DNA of 64,000 nucleotides from Saccharothrix longispora (GTDB lineage Bacteria; Actinomycetota; Actinomycetes; Mycobacteriales; Pseudonocardiaceae), in assembly GCF_030852425.1 (NCBI RefSeq), contig NZ_NSDM01000005.1:1-64000 (forward strand). Direction: 5' to 3'. Shown piece after piece: positions 33,676 to 42,600 of this stretch. The notes below the pieces were generated by a model that was not told the DNA's origin, ran no database searches, and saw only the letters and a list, made by a program, of their open reading frames with translations. A program made the position numbers and the translations under genes. Position 1 is the first letter of the stretch. Each line of letters starts with the position of its first letter.

Positions 33676-34623
33676 TCACGTCCGCGGTTCGCCCAGCCGC
33701 ACCACCACGACCCCGAGCAGGGTGAGCGCGCCGCCGACCAGTTGGCCCGGTCGCACCGCCTCCCCCAGCAGCACCCACGCGAAGACCAGCGACATCAGCA
33801 CCTCGGTGAGCGCCACGAACGACGCCAGGCGCGAGCCGAGTCGGCGGGTCGCCGCGATGCCGGTGACGTAGCCGAGGGCCGCGGTCACCACGCCGAGCCC
33901 GAGCACCGGCAGCCACCAGGCCACGGTGACGCCGTCACCGGCGACTCCGGCGAACCGCACCGGTGCGGTCGTCGCCTCGAACGGGACGAGCCCGACCAGG
34001 CCGGCCACGACCAGCACCAGGCCGCCGAGCAGCAGTCCGCCGGCCGCCAGGGCGCTGCCGGGCAGCGCGTCGTCCTCCCGCCCCGAGAGCACGAAGTAGA
34101 CCGCCGCGCCGACCATGGCGCCCAGCGCCCACAGGACGCCGATCACGTCCACCTCCGCGCCGGACAGCAGGTCCAGGACCAGCAACAGGCCGACGACGCC
34201 GAGCGCCGCCCCGAGGACGGTGAGGCGGCCGGGCCGCCGGCCGTGCCGCAACCACAGCCAGCCGACCACGGCTATCGGCGCGGTGTACTCCACGAGCAGC
34301 GCGACGCCCACCTCCATCCGCGCCACCGCGTTGAAGAAGGACAGCTGGCAGGCCGCCACGGCGACGAGCCCGTAGCCGGCGACCAGCGGTGCGTTGCGGC
34401 GCAGCAGGTGCGTTCGCCCGCGCAACCGGACCACGGCCACCGGCAGCAGCACGAGCGCGGCGAGCAGCACCCGCACCGCCACCGCCGCGGCGGACGTCCA
34501 GCCGGCGTCCATCAGCCCGCGGCCCAGTGGCCCGGACAGCCCGAAGGACGACGCCGACACCAGGGCGAGCCCCAGTCCGGAAGCGGCCCGACCGGTCTCC
34601 TTGTCATGCGTCACCAGGCTCAT
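33676..34623 (-). CDS. EamA/DMT-family transporter 1
   Basis: A 315-residue ten-helix transporter of the drug/metabolite superfamily with two EamA repeats; FFNAVARMEVGVALLVEYTAP holds the conserved EYTAP. Relatives export amino acids and other metabolites (RhtA-like). The ATG at 34623 faces the CGNR regulator gene, with only 39 bases between starts. On its strand, TTGACA (34659-34654) and CATAGC with 16 bases between them form a plausible promoter. Confidence 0.9.
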   Translation of the reverse strand: MSLVTHDKETGRAASGLGLALVSASSFGLSGPLGRGLMDAGWTSAAAVAVRVLLAALVLLPVAVVRLRGRTHLLRRNAPLVAGYGLVAVAACQLSFFNAVARMEVGVALLVEYTAPIAVVGWLWLRHGRRPGRLTVLGAALGVVGLLLVLDLLSGAEVDVIGVLWALGAMVGAAVYFVLSGREDDALPGSALAAGGLLLGGLVLVVAGLVGLVPFEATTAPVRFAGVAGDGVTVAWWLPVLGLGVVTAALGYVTGIAATRRLGSRLASFVALTEVLMSLVFAWVLLGEAVRPGQLVGGALTLLGVVVVRLGEPRT

Positions 34624-34650
34624 GACCCATGACGCTATGGACGCCGACGG

Positions 34651-34662
34651 TAATATGTCAAT
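34651..34662. promoter_or_regulatory. Overlapping divergent promoters, CGNR regulator and EamA exporter
   Basis: TAATAT (34651-34656) ends seven bases before the GTG at 34663, predicting a leaderless CGNR message. The same bases, read on the other strand, hold the TTGACA -35 of the exporter gene. Binding of one polymerase or of the CGNR protein would therefore affect both genes. Confidence 0.5.
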
Positions 34663-35193
34663 GTGGTTTTCACCCATGACACGACCGCTGCCCTGCTGGC
34701 GGCGGTCGAACTCGTGAACTCGGTCGCCGAGCCGGACTCGATGACCGGGCAGGCGCAGGTGGACGCGTTCTTCGCGAAGCACGGCTACACCGGCGCCCCG
34801 GCGCGCGACGACCGCGACCTGGCGGCGGTCCGCGCGCTGCGCGCCCCGCTGCGCCGCATGCTGACCAGCGATCGGGACACCGCGGCGCGACTGGTCAACG
34901 ACGTGCTCGCGACCCACCGCGCGGTGCCCAGGCTGGTGCGCCACGACGGGTTCGACTACCACCTGCACGTCGTGCACCCGGACACGCCGCTGGCCGACCG
35001 GATCGCCGCGGAGACGGCCATGGCGATGGTCGACGTGATCCGGGCGGACGAGATGAGCAGGCTGTCCGTGTGCGCCGACGAGGCGTGCGAGGGCGTCGTG
35101 CTCGACCTGTCCCGCAACCGGTCGCGCCGCTACTGCTCCACCGCGTGCGGCAACCGGCTCGCCGTGGCCGCCTACCGGGCGCGGAGGAAGTGA
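34663..35193 (+). CDS. CGNR zinc-finger regulator (ABATE domain)
   Basis: A 176-residue protein of the CGNR family: an N-terminal ABATE (DUF1470) domain (VVFTHDTTAALLAAVELVNS and following helices) and a C-terminal zinc finger, CADEACEGVVLD then RRYCSTACGNR, with the name-giving CGNR. Members act as stress-response transcriptional regulators. It is divergent from the EamA exporter and its probable controller. Confidence 0.92.
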   Translation: MVFTHDTTAALLAAVELVNSVAEPDSMTGQAQVDAFFAKHGYTGAPARDDRDLAAVRALRAPLRRMLTSDRDTAARLVNDVLATHRAVPRLVRHDGFDYHLHVVHPDTPLADRIAAETAMAMVDVIRADEMSRLSVCADEACEGVVLDLSRNRSRRYCSTACGNRLAVAAYRARRK

Positions 35194-35203
35194 CCCCGAC
35201 CGG

Positions 35204-36706
35204 TCAGAGCAGGTCGCGCAGCGACTCGCCGAGGACGGCCACGCCCTCGGCGATGTCGCCGGCGGTCGCGGCGGCGTAGCCGAGGACCAGGCCCGGGTCG
35301 CCCGGCCGGTGGCGGTGCCAGGACAGCGGGTGCGCCTTCACGCCCCGCGCCAGCGCGGCGGTGACCAGGTCCACGTCGGAGAACGGCGTGCCGAAGGTGA
35401 CCATCAGGTGCAGGCCGGCCGCGGCGCCGTGCACGCGGGCGCCCGGCAGGTGCCGGCGGACCGCCCCGATCGTCGCGTCGCGGCGCTCGCGGTGGCGGCG
35501 GCGGACGAGCCGCAGGTGCCGCTCCAGGTCGCCGTTGCCCATCAGGTCCGCCAGGACCAGCTGCGGCAGCACCGCGTTGCCGAGGTCCGCGTCCCGCTTG
35601 GCGGCCACCACCGCGTCCCGGTACCGGGCGGGCGGGAGCAACCAGCCGGTGCGCAGCGCCGGTGCGAGGAGCTTCGACACGCTGCCCGCGTAGGCGACCC
35701 CGTCGGCGCGCAGGGAGCGCAGCGCGGGCACCGGCGGCCGGTCGTAGCGGTGCTCGGCGTCGTAGTCGTCCTCGATCACCAGGCCGCCGCCGTCCACCCA
35801 CCGCATCAGCTCGCGCCGCCGACGCCCGTCGAGGACCACGCCGGTCGGGAACTGGTGCGCGGGTGTGAGGAGCACGGCGGGCGCGCCGGTGGCCACGAGG
35901 TCGTCGACGCGGACGCCGTGCGCGTCGACCGGGACCGGTGGGGTGGCCAGGCCCCAGTTGGCCAGCTGCTGCCGCGCGCCGAGCGACCCCGGGTCCTCGA
36001 CGGCGACGTCGGCGACGCCCTCGTCCCGCAGGACGCGGGCCAGCAGGGCGAACGCCTGCGCGACCCCGGCGACCACGACCACCTCGTCGGGATCGGCGCG
36101 GATGCCGCGGTTGCGGGCGAGCCAGGCGGCCACGGCGGCGCGGAACACCGGGGCGCCGCGCGGGTCGCCGTAGCCGAAGTCGGCCGGTGACAGGCCGTCC
36201 AGCACGGACCGCTCGGCGCGCAACCACGCGGTGCGCGGGAACGCGGCCAGGTCCGGCACGCCCGGCGACAGGTCGATCCGCGCGGGCAGCGCGCGCAGCG
36301 CCTCGAAGTCCACCGCGCCCGCCGGAGGTCCCGGTGGCGGCGCGGATCGTCCCGGCGGCACGGCCGGTCCGGGCGGTGGGACGGCGGGAATCGGCGCGGC
36401 GACCACGACCGTCCCGGCGCGACCGCGCCCCACGACCTGCCCGTCCTCGGTCAGCCGCTGGTACGCCTCGGTGACCACGCCGCGCGACACCCGCAGCTCG
36501 GCGGCCAGCGCCCTGGTCGGCGGCAGCCTGCCGCCGACCGGCAGCCGACCGTCCAGGACTGCCTGCCGCAGCTGTCGGGTGAGCCAGTCCGCGAGTCCGC
36601 CGACCGGCGCGTCGGTGAGGTCCAACTGGAGGAAGTCCGCTCCCGGCGTGGACCGGTCGGCACCGGTTGTGGACCTGTCGGTCGAGCCCTCTTTGGACCT
36701 GCTCAT
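35204..36706 (-). CDS. MocR/PdxR-type regulator (GntR HTH + aminotransferase domain)
   Basis: A 500-residue chimera with an N-terminal GntR winged helix (ADWLTRQLRQAVLDGRLPVG, LPPTRALAAELRVSRGVV) and a class I aminotransferase-like domain with the PLP lysine in GSVSKLLAPALRTGW. MocR proteins use PLP as an effector and usually control the divergent gene; the one here faces an EamA transporter, 28 bases away. ATG 36706 was chosen because the domain begins shortly after; the longer ORF extends into the transporter gene. Confidence 0.92.
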   Translation of the reverse strand: MSRSKEGSTDRSTTGADRSTPGADFLQLDLTDAPVGGLADWLTRQLRQAVLDGRLPVGGRLPPTRALAAELRVSRGVVTEAYQRLTEDGQVVGRGRAGTVVVAAPIPAVPPPGPAVPPGRSAPPPGPPAGAVDFEALRALPARIDLSPGVPDLAAFPRTAWLRAERSVLDGLSPADFGYGDPRGAPVFRAAVAAWLARNRGIRADPDEVVVVAGVAQAFALLARVLRDEGVADVAVEDPGSLGARQQLANWGLATPPVPVDAHGVRVDDLVATGAPAVLLTPAHQFPTGVVLDGRRRRELMRWVDGGGLVIEDDYDAEHRYDRPPVPALRSLRADGVAYAGSVSKLLAPALRTGWLLPPARYRDAVVAAKRDADLGNAVLPQLVLADLMGNGDLERHLRLVRRRHRERRDATIGAVRRHLPGARVHGAAAGLHLMVTFGTPFSDVDLVTAALARGVKAHPLSWHRHRPGDPGLVLGYAAATAGDIAEGVAVLGESLRDLL

Positions 36707-36734
36707 CGGACCATTGTGGCGGCAGGGTGACGGC

Positions 36735-37643
36735 ATGCAGGAAGTCACCCCGGTCACCGCACCCGTCCGACCTCCGGTGCGCGGCATCGCCACGGGCATC
36801 ACCGCGATGGCCCTGGTCGGCGGCAGCGTCGGCGTGTCCGGCGCGCTGGTCGACGCACCGCTGTTCACCGCGCAAGCCGTCCGCTACGCCGCCGCGATCG
36901 TCGTCCTCGCGCTCGTGGCCAGGTTGTTGCGCGTGCCGATCGTCCGACCGCGCGGGCGGGAGTGGGGGTGGTTGGCGGGCATCGCGGCCACCGGCCTGGT
37001 GTTGTTCAACGTGGCCGTGGTGCGCGGGGTCGCGCACGCCGAGCCGGCGGTCGTCGCGGTCGCGATCGCGTGCGTGCCGGTGGTGATCGGCGTCGTGGGG
37101 CCGCTGCTGGAGCGGCGGACGCCGCAGGGGCCGGTGCTGGTCGCGGCGGTCGTGGTCACGGCGGGCGCGGCGCTGGTCGAGGGCGCCGGGCGGGCGGACG
37201 CGCAGGGCGTGGCGTGGGCCGCGGTCGCGATGGTGTGCGAGGCGGCGTTCACGCTGCTGGCGATCCCGGTGCTGGCCCGGCACGGCGCGTGGGGCGTGTC
37301 GCTGCACTCGGTGTGGCTGGGCGCGGTGATGTTCGGCGTGCTGGGCCTGGTCGCGGAGGGCGCGGGCGCGGTGGCGGAGGTGACGGCGACCCAGTGGGCG
37401 GCCGTCGCGTACCTGGCGGTGATGGTGACCGCCGTGGCGTTCGTGCTCTGGTACTCCACGGTCGCCGCCCTCGGCTCGGGCCGGGTCGGCCTGCTCACGG
37501 GTGTCGCCCCGGTGGCCGCCGCGCTGGCCGGGATCGCGGTGGGCAGCCGCGCGCCGGGACCGCTGGTGTGGGCGGGGATGGCGGTGGTCGTGCTCGGCCT
37601 CGCCCTGGGCCTGCGCCACCGGTCGGGCGACGCGAAGGCGTGA
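36735..37643 (+). CDS. EamA/DMT-family transporter 2
   Basis: A 302-residue ten-helix transporter with two EamA repeats (first from residue 18, second from about 160). The motif AVVRGVAHAEPAVVAVAIACVP corresponds to the conserved region of helix 3-4. Its promoter must lie in the 28 bases shared with the MocR gene or inside it. A MocR regulator with an EamA exporter is a common pair; substrates may be amino acids or vitamin B6-related compounds. Confidence 0.9.
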   Translation: MQEVTPVTAPVRPPVRGIATGITAMALVGGSVGVSGALVDAPLFTAQAVRYAAAIVVLALVARLLRVPIVRPRGREWGWLAGIAATGLVLFNVAVVRGVAHAEPAVVAVAIACVPVVIGVVGPLLERRTPQGPVLVAAVVVTAGAALVEGAGRADAQGVAWAAVAMVCEAAFTLLAIPVLARHGAWGVSLHSVWLGAVMFGVLGLVAEGAGAVAEVTATQWAAVAYLAVMVTAVAFVLWYSTVAALGSGRVGLLTGVAPVAAALAGIAVGSRAPGPLVWAGMAVVVLGLALGLRHRSGDAKA

Positions 37644-37813
37644 CGCGGAGGCCTGTCCGGGGGTGCGACGCGGTCGATCCGGTGGTCGCCCTCGGGCCGG
37701 TGTTCGAATCCGGGCTGCGGAAATTCGCCCCATCGTGGTGTTTAAAGCGTTCTCACCCGGATGTGGACGCATGTCCCGCCGCCGGCGCGCGTCGGTCTTC
37801 GGACCATGTGCGC

Positions 37814-37996
37814 ATGACCACTCCGATCTTCGACGCGCTGTTCGAGACCCACTTCGGACCGGTGAACCGGCACACCACCGCACGGCGCGGGCGTCCCGAC
37901 GTCGCCGAGCAGCGCATCCCCGAGCAGCAGCCCACCGCCGGCCTCCTCCAGCAGTGGTGGGACACCGCGGCGCGGCACGGGCTCCACGGGCGCTGA
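37814..37996 (+). CDS. Small hypothetical protein (60 residues)
   Basis: A short ORF starting MTTPIFDALFETHFG and ending LLQQWWDTAARHGLHGR, with amphipathic helix-like ends and no membrane segment. It follows a moderately AT-rich segment and is followed by a hairpin, which favours a real gene. No family is recognised. Confidence 0.4.
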   Translation: MTTPIFDALFETHFGPVNRHTTARRGRPDVAEQRIPEQQPTAGLLQQWWDTAARHGLHGR

Positions 37997-38000
37997 GCGG

Positions 38001-38061
38001 CGGGTGACGCGGGTCACCCGCGTGGACGATACGGTCCCGTCCGACGTGAGTCGGACGGGAC
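38001..38061. terminator. Two strong hairpins
   Basis: CGGGTGAC (38001-38008) pairs with GTCACCCG (38013-38020), and GTCCCGTCCGAC (38034-38045) pairs perfectly with GTCGGACGGGAC (38050-38061) around a GTGA loop. They follow the small ORF and would end transcription from either side. Confidence 0.6.
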
Positions 38062-38246
38062 GATGCCGTTCCGTCCGATCGAGGAGACCCGGGTCCCCAT
38101 CCCGCACCGAGCGGGGTAGGCGTGGGCAAGAGCGCGCTGCACCGCCGCCGGTCGGTCGAGCGTGGCGAGCCGCCCGCCGGCCTCGGCCTGGAGCCGGATC
38201 ACCTCGACCGCCTGGCCGAGCACCCGCTGGGCGCGCTGGGCGCCCG

Positions 38247-39197
38247 TCAGCCCGGGGACGGCACGGCGAAGTAGCCGCCGCCGACCGCGAGGAGGTAGGG
38301 GGCGAGCGCGTCCGCCGGCATCCGCGACTGGGCGAGGGCGAAGCCGGTGGCGTAGTCGTCCTGGAAGGCCATGAACAGCACGCCCTCGTCGGGGGTGCCC
38401 TGCGGGGTCGGCGGCGCCTGGTAGGACCACGACCTGCGGAGCATGCGCGGCGACGGCGCGCCGGGCGTGCGGGGGTTCATCGCCCGGACGTGCGAGTCCA
38501 GCGGGATCACCGCGCCGGTCGGGTCGGCGGCGAGGTCCGGGACCTCGTGCGGCGGGGTGCCGTCCAGCCACGTGCCGTCCGGCCGGCGGCCGACGATCCG
38601 GCTCTGCCGCTCCCCGGTGTCGTGGTCCCACAGCCGGTGCGCCAGGCGGATCACCCGGACCGCCAGCAGGGCCTCGCCGGTGGGCAGCAGGATCGACCGG
38701 TCGTTGGTCTGGCCCTCGACGAAGCCGAACGGGTTGCGCTGGAGCGCGTCGTCCACGGTGTCCCGCCGGACCGGGGTCCGCCAGGTGACCTCCACGTCCG
38801 GCAGGGCGTCGCACAGCTCGGTCAGCCGGTCCGCGCACGCCGCCTCGTCGTCGCCCTCCACCTGGAGGAACGCGTCGGTGTTCGCGCGCTCGGGCAGCAG
38901 CACCTCGCCCGGGAACGGGGGCATCGCGGTCAGACCCGGCGTGGTGGGCGACAGGCGCGCGCCGAGGCCGACCAGGACGTCCGGCTCGCCGCGCAGCTCC
39001 CGCAGCGGACCGGCCGCGCCCGTGCGCAGGAACGCCACCGCGCCCGCCCGGCCCGGTCGCCGCAGCGCCGGGTGCGCGGTCCGGTCCACGCCGGTCCGGT
39101 CCACCTCGGTCCGGTCCGGTCCGGGGGCGGGCGATCCGCACCCGGTCAGGGCGGTGAGCACGGCCCCCGCCAGGAAGGTGCGCCGGGTCGGGCTCAT
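38247..39197 (-). CDS. Tat-exported DyP-type peroxidase (lipoprotein)
   Basis: A 316-residue heme peroxidase with a Tat signal (SPTRRTFLAG) and a lipobox (LTGC), so it is probably anchored outside the membrane. The heme-proximal histidine is in PLDSHVRAMNPR, and ERQSRIVGRRPDG matches the family. The distal motif reads NPFGFVEGQTND: the usual catalytic Asp of GxxDG is Glu here. Its ATG overlaps the Imm26 stop (TGATG), tying it to the toxin-immunity pair upstream. A housekeeping role in oxidative stress is possible, but the gene order suggests a link with the RHS locus. Confidence 0.85.
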   Translation of the reverse strand: MSPTRRTFLAGAVLTALTGCGSPAPGPDRTEVDRTGVDRTAHPALRRPGRAGAVAFLRTGAAGPLRELRGEPDVLVGLGARLSPTTPGLTAMPPFPGEVLLPERANTDAFLQVEGDDEAACADRLTELCDALPDVEVTWRTPVRRDTVDDALQRNPFGFVEGQTNDRSILLPTGEALLAVRVIRLAHRLWDHDTGERQSRIVGRRPDGTWLDGTPPHEVPDLAADPTGAVIPLDSHVRAMNPRTPGAPSPRMLRRSWSYQAPPTPQGTPDEGVLFMAFQDDYATGFALAQSRMPADALAPYLLAVGGGYFAVPSPG

Positions 39198-39673
39198 CAG
39201 GTGTAGCCCACGACGGGCAGGCCCAGCGCCCGCCCCACCTGGCGGTCCACCGCCACGTACCCCGCCAGGCCCCACGTGCCGCACGGCTCGGTGCGGCGCG
39301 CGACGGGCGCGCCGCGCTCGTCGAGGTGCTGCCCGTCCGCGGTGCGGAAGCAGTGGTGCGCCAGCACGTCGCCCTCGGCGAGGTCGTGGTGCGCGACCGG
39401 GCGGAAGTAGCCCTTCGACCACGGCAGCCGGTTGATGAACAGCGGCGGGATCAGCAGGGCGTCCGGGCGCAGCCGCGCGAGGTCGGGCACGGGCTCGTCC
39501 GACGGCGGGCCGTAGACGTAGACCAGGTTCGCGCCGGGCATCGGCGCGCGCTCGCGCGGCAGGTCGGCGGCCACCACCCGGCCGAACAGGAACCTCCCGT
39601 CGGCCAGGTGGAGCGCGAACACGTCGCCCGCGCGCACCGCCTTGCGCGAACCCGGTCCCGCGACCAGGTTCAC
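39197..39673 (-). CDS. Imm26-family immunity protein
   Basis: A 158-residue protein with the Imm26 opening (VRAGDVFALHLADGRFLFGRVVA) and following strands (LVYVYGPPS; LLIPPLFINRLPWSKGYF). Imm26 proteins neutralise toxins of polymorphic secretion systems. The GTG start overlaps the stop of the RHS toxin gene (GTGA), the classic toxin-immunity order. It should bind the GIY-YIG/URI-like nuclease domain at the RHS C-terminus. Confidence 0.85.
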   Translation of the reverse strand: MNLVAGPGSRKAVRAGDVFALHLADGRFLFGRVVAADLPRERAPMPGANLVYVYGPPSDEPVPDLARLRPDALLIPPLFINRLPWSKGYFRPVAHHDLAEGDVLAHHCFRTADGQHLDERGAPVARRTEPCGTWGLAGYVAVDRQVGRALGLPVVGYT

Positions 39674-42600
39674 CTCGGGTACCCGTTGCGGTTCAACCAC
39701 GCCTCACCCCAGTTCACGGCCTGATCGTAGTAGGGGTGCTTGGGGCTGATGCTGTTGATCTTGTTCTCCCCCTTGTGGCGGCTGATCAGCGCCTGCTCGA
39801 TGGCACGCGCCTCGCCGCGGGTCACCGAACCGTTGCGGGTCACCGTCTCCAGGTGGTCGAACGCCTTGCCGGCGTGCTCGCCGGCGCGTCGGGAGACGTT
39901 GTTGGTGATGCCGGAGTACACCGAGTCGCCGTTGCGGATGCCCCGGTAGACGTCCACGCCCGCCTCGGCGTTGCGGCCCTGCGTCAGCGCGTTCGGGAAC
40001 GGCGGCATCGCCTTGGACGCCTTGCCCAGCCCGGACAGCGCTCCGCCGAGGGCGCCCATCGCGCACCCGCCCGCCGCCGCGCCGCCCACGCCGCCCCAGC
40101 CCCAGTCGACCTTGCGACCGGACAGGCGCTGGCCCGCGTAGTTCATGCCGCCTTCGAGCAGCCCGCCGACCAGGCAGCCCACCAGCAGCGGGTTGTGGCC
40201 GGACGGGTCGGTGAGGTTGGTGGGCGAGTTCGCGGCGTAGGCGTAGAGGTTCGTGCCGCCCGCGATGCCGATCGGGTCCTCGGAGATGAACCGCTGCAAC
40301 GCCGGGCTGTAGTACCGCGCCCGGTGGTGGCTCAGCCCGGTGCCGTCGTCCTGCCGCCCGGTGAACGCCAGGTCCGAGCCCCGCCGGTCGCCGGTGGTGG
40401 TCGGCACGCCGAACGGGTCGTAGGCCGTGGTGGCGGCCGTGGTCCCGTCCGCGCGGCCCAGCGCGACCGGCGAGCCGAGCGCGTCGGTCAACGTCGTGTC
40501 GGTGACGCCCGCCGCGGTGCGCGCGAACCACTGGTCCGTGCCGGCGGACAGCAGCGACCCGGTCACCGCGCCCGCCGCGTCCAGCTCCGCGACGGCGTTC
40601 GCGCCGTCGGTGACGAACCTCGTCGTGACGCCGCCGACCGCGCGGGTGGTGCGGGTGCCCGCCGCGTCGTAGGCGAACGCGGCGGTGAGGCCGACCCGGC
40701 TGGTGCCGGTGAGCCGGCCGCGCGCGTTCCACGTGTAGGTGGTGGTGCCGTCGCCGGTCAGGTTGCCGTCGGCGTCGTAGGTCAGCGCCGTGCCGCCCGC
40801 CGAGGTGAGGCGGTTGGCGTCGTCGTAGGTCAGGTCGGCCCGCGCCGCCGGGAGGGCGACGCCGGCGAGGCTGCCGGTGACGGACGTGCGGCGGCCACTG
40901 GCGTCGTAGGTGTAGCCGATCCCGCCCTTCGGCGTGCCCTGGTGGGCGTAGGCGATGCCGGTGACCTGGCCCGCGGCGTCGTGGGTGTAGGTCTGCGTCC
41001 ACCCGCCCGGCAGGGTCAGCACGGCCACCCGGCCCGCCGCGTCCCTGGTGGCGGTGGTGGTGTCGCCGCCCCGGCTGACGCCGGTGAACGCGCCGGACGC
41101 GTCGTAGGAGTAGGTGGTGTCGGGCAGCCCGGCGACGCTGGTGGACGTCTGCCTGCCCGCCGCGTCGTACCCGCGGCCGACCGTGCCGTTCGGGCCGGTC
41201 ACGGCGACGAGGCGGTCACGGGCGTCGTAGGCGTGGGTGAGCGTGCCGCCCGCGCTGTCCTCCAGCACGGCCAGGCGGTCGAGCGCGTCGTAGGTGTAGG
41301 TGAGCTGCGACTCCTGCGCGGACGCGCCCGTGACGCCGAACCTGGTCCCGGTCGGCCGGTCGAGCGCGTCGTAGGCGGTCTCGGTGCGCTTGCCGGAGCG
41401 AGTGACCGAGGCCGTGGGCCGGCCCGCCGCGTCGTAGGTGGTGGTGGCGGTGCGGCCGAGCGGGTCGGTCGTGGACACCGGCCGGTCCTGGCCGTCGTAG
41501 GACCACCGGGTGACCTTGCCCCGCTGGTCGGTGTACGACGTCAGGTTGCCGCCGTCGTCGTAGCCGAAGCGGCTCACGCCGCCCAGCGCGTCGGTGACGG
41601 CGACCGGCTGGTCGAGGGCGTCGTAGGCGGTCAGCGTGGCCGCGCCGGACGGGTCGGTCTCCTGCGCGAGGCGGCCCGCCGCGTCCACGAAGTGCTTCGC
41701 GGTGCGGCCCAGCGGGTCGGTGGCCGTCACCGCGCCACCCGCCTCGTAGGTGAACCTGGTGACCGCGCCGCCGGGGTCGGTCACCGTCGCGACCTGGCCG
41801 GACGAGGTCCACGTGGTGGTGGTGACGCGGCCCGCCGGGTCGGTGGCGGTGAGCGGGTTGCCCTTCGCGTCGTAGGTGTAGGTGGTGGTCGCGCCGTCGG
41901 CGTCGGTGGTGGACGTCGGCCGGTCGAACGTCCCGTACGCGGCCGTGCCGCTGGTGAACGCGTCACCGGTGCCCGCGAGCCCGGTGATCGCGGTGATCCG
42001 CCCGCCGGCGTCGTAGGTGTACTCGGTGCGCCTGCCGTACGGGTCGACCACCGCGTCGACCCGGTTGTCCGGGCCTCGCACGTAGGTGGTGGTGCGGGCC
42101 AGCGGCGTGCCGTGGGCCGCGGTGTCGGACGCCACCATGTGGTTGGCGTCGAAGACGACCCGGCGCACGGACCCGTTGGGCTGGGTCACCCGCGTCTCGG
42201 TGATCGCGCCCGCCGCGTCGAGGGTGTAGGCGAAGTGGAACGTGCCGCCGTCGGCGAGGTCCTGCCGCCGCACGCGGCCGTTCGCGTCGTAGGCGACGTC
42301 GAGGTAGGCCACTCCCCTGGCGTCGGTGATCCGGGTGATCCGGTTCGCACCGTCGTAGGCGTAGGTGGTGACCTTGCCCGCCACGTCGGTGACGGTGGCG
42401 AGCCTGCCCGCCGCGTCGTAGGTGTAGGCGGTGGTGCGGCCGATGTTGTCGCGCGCCCGGCTGACCCGGTTGGTCGCGTCGTACTCCAGCGCGATCCAGC
42501 GCCCGTTGGGCGAGGTGATCCGGGTGACCTCGCCGTTCGCGCCGCCGGTCCGGGTGAACGTGACCTGGTTGCCGTTGCGGTCCTGCATCGCGCGCGGCCT

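Larger units (their letters stand above)
37644..38246. other. 603-base region with one small ORF and two hairpins
   Basis: Apart from the 60-residue ORF and hairpins listed separately, I see no convincing gene. The - strand from about 38246 to 38110 has coding-like composition (a helix-like stretch beginning AQRVLGQAVEVIRLQAE) directly after the peroxidase stop, with no start of its own. It may be a remnant of a longer peroxidase C-terminus or of another gene. Confidence 0.5.
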
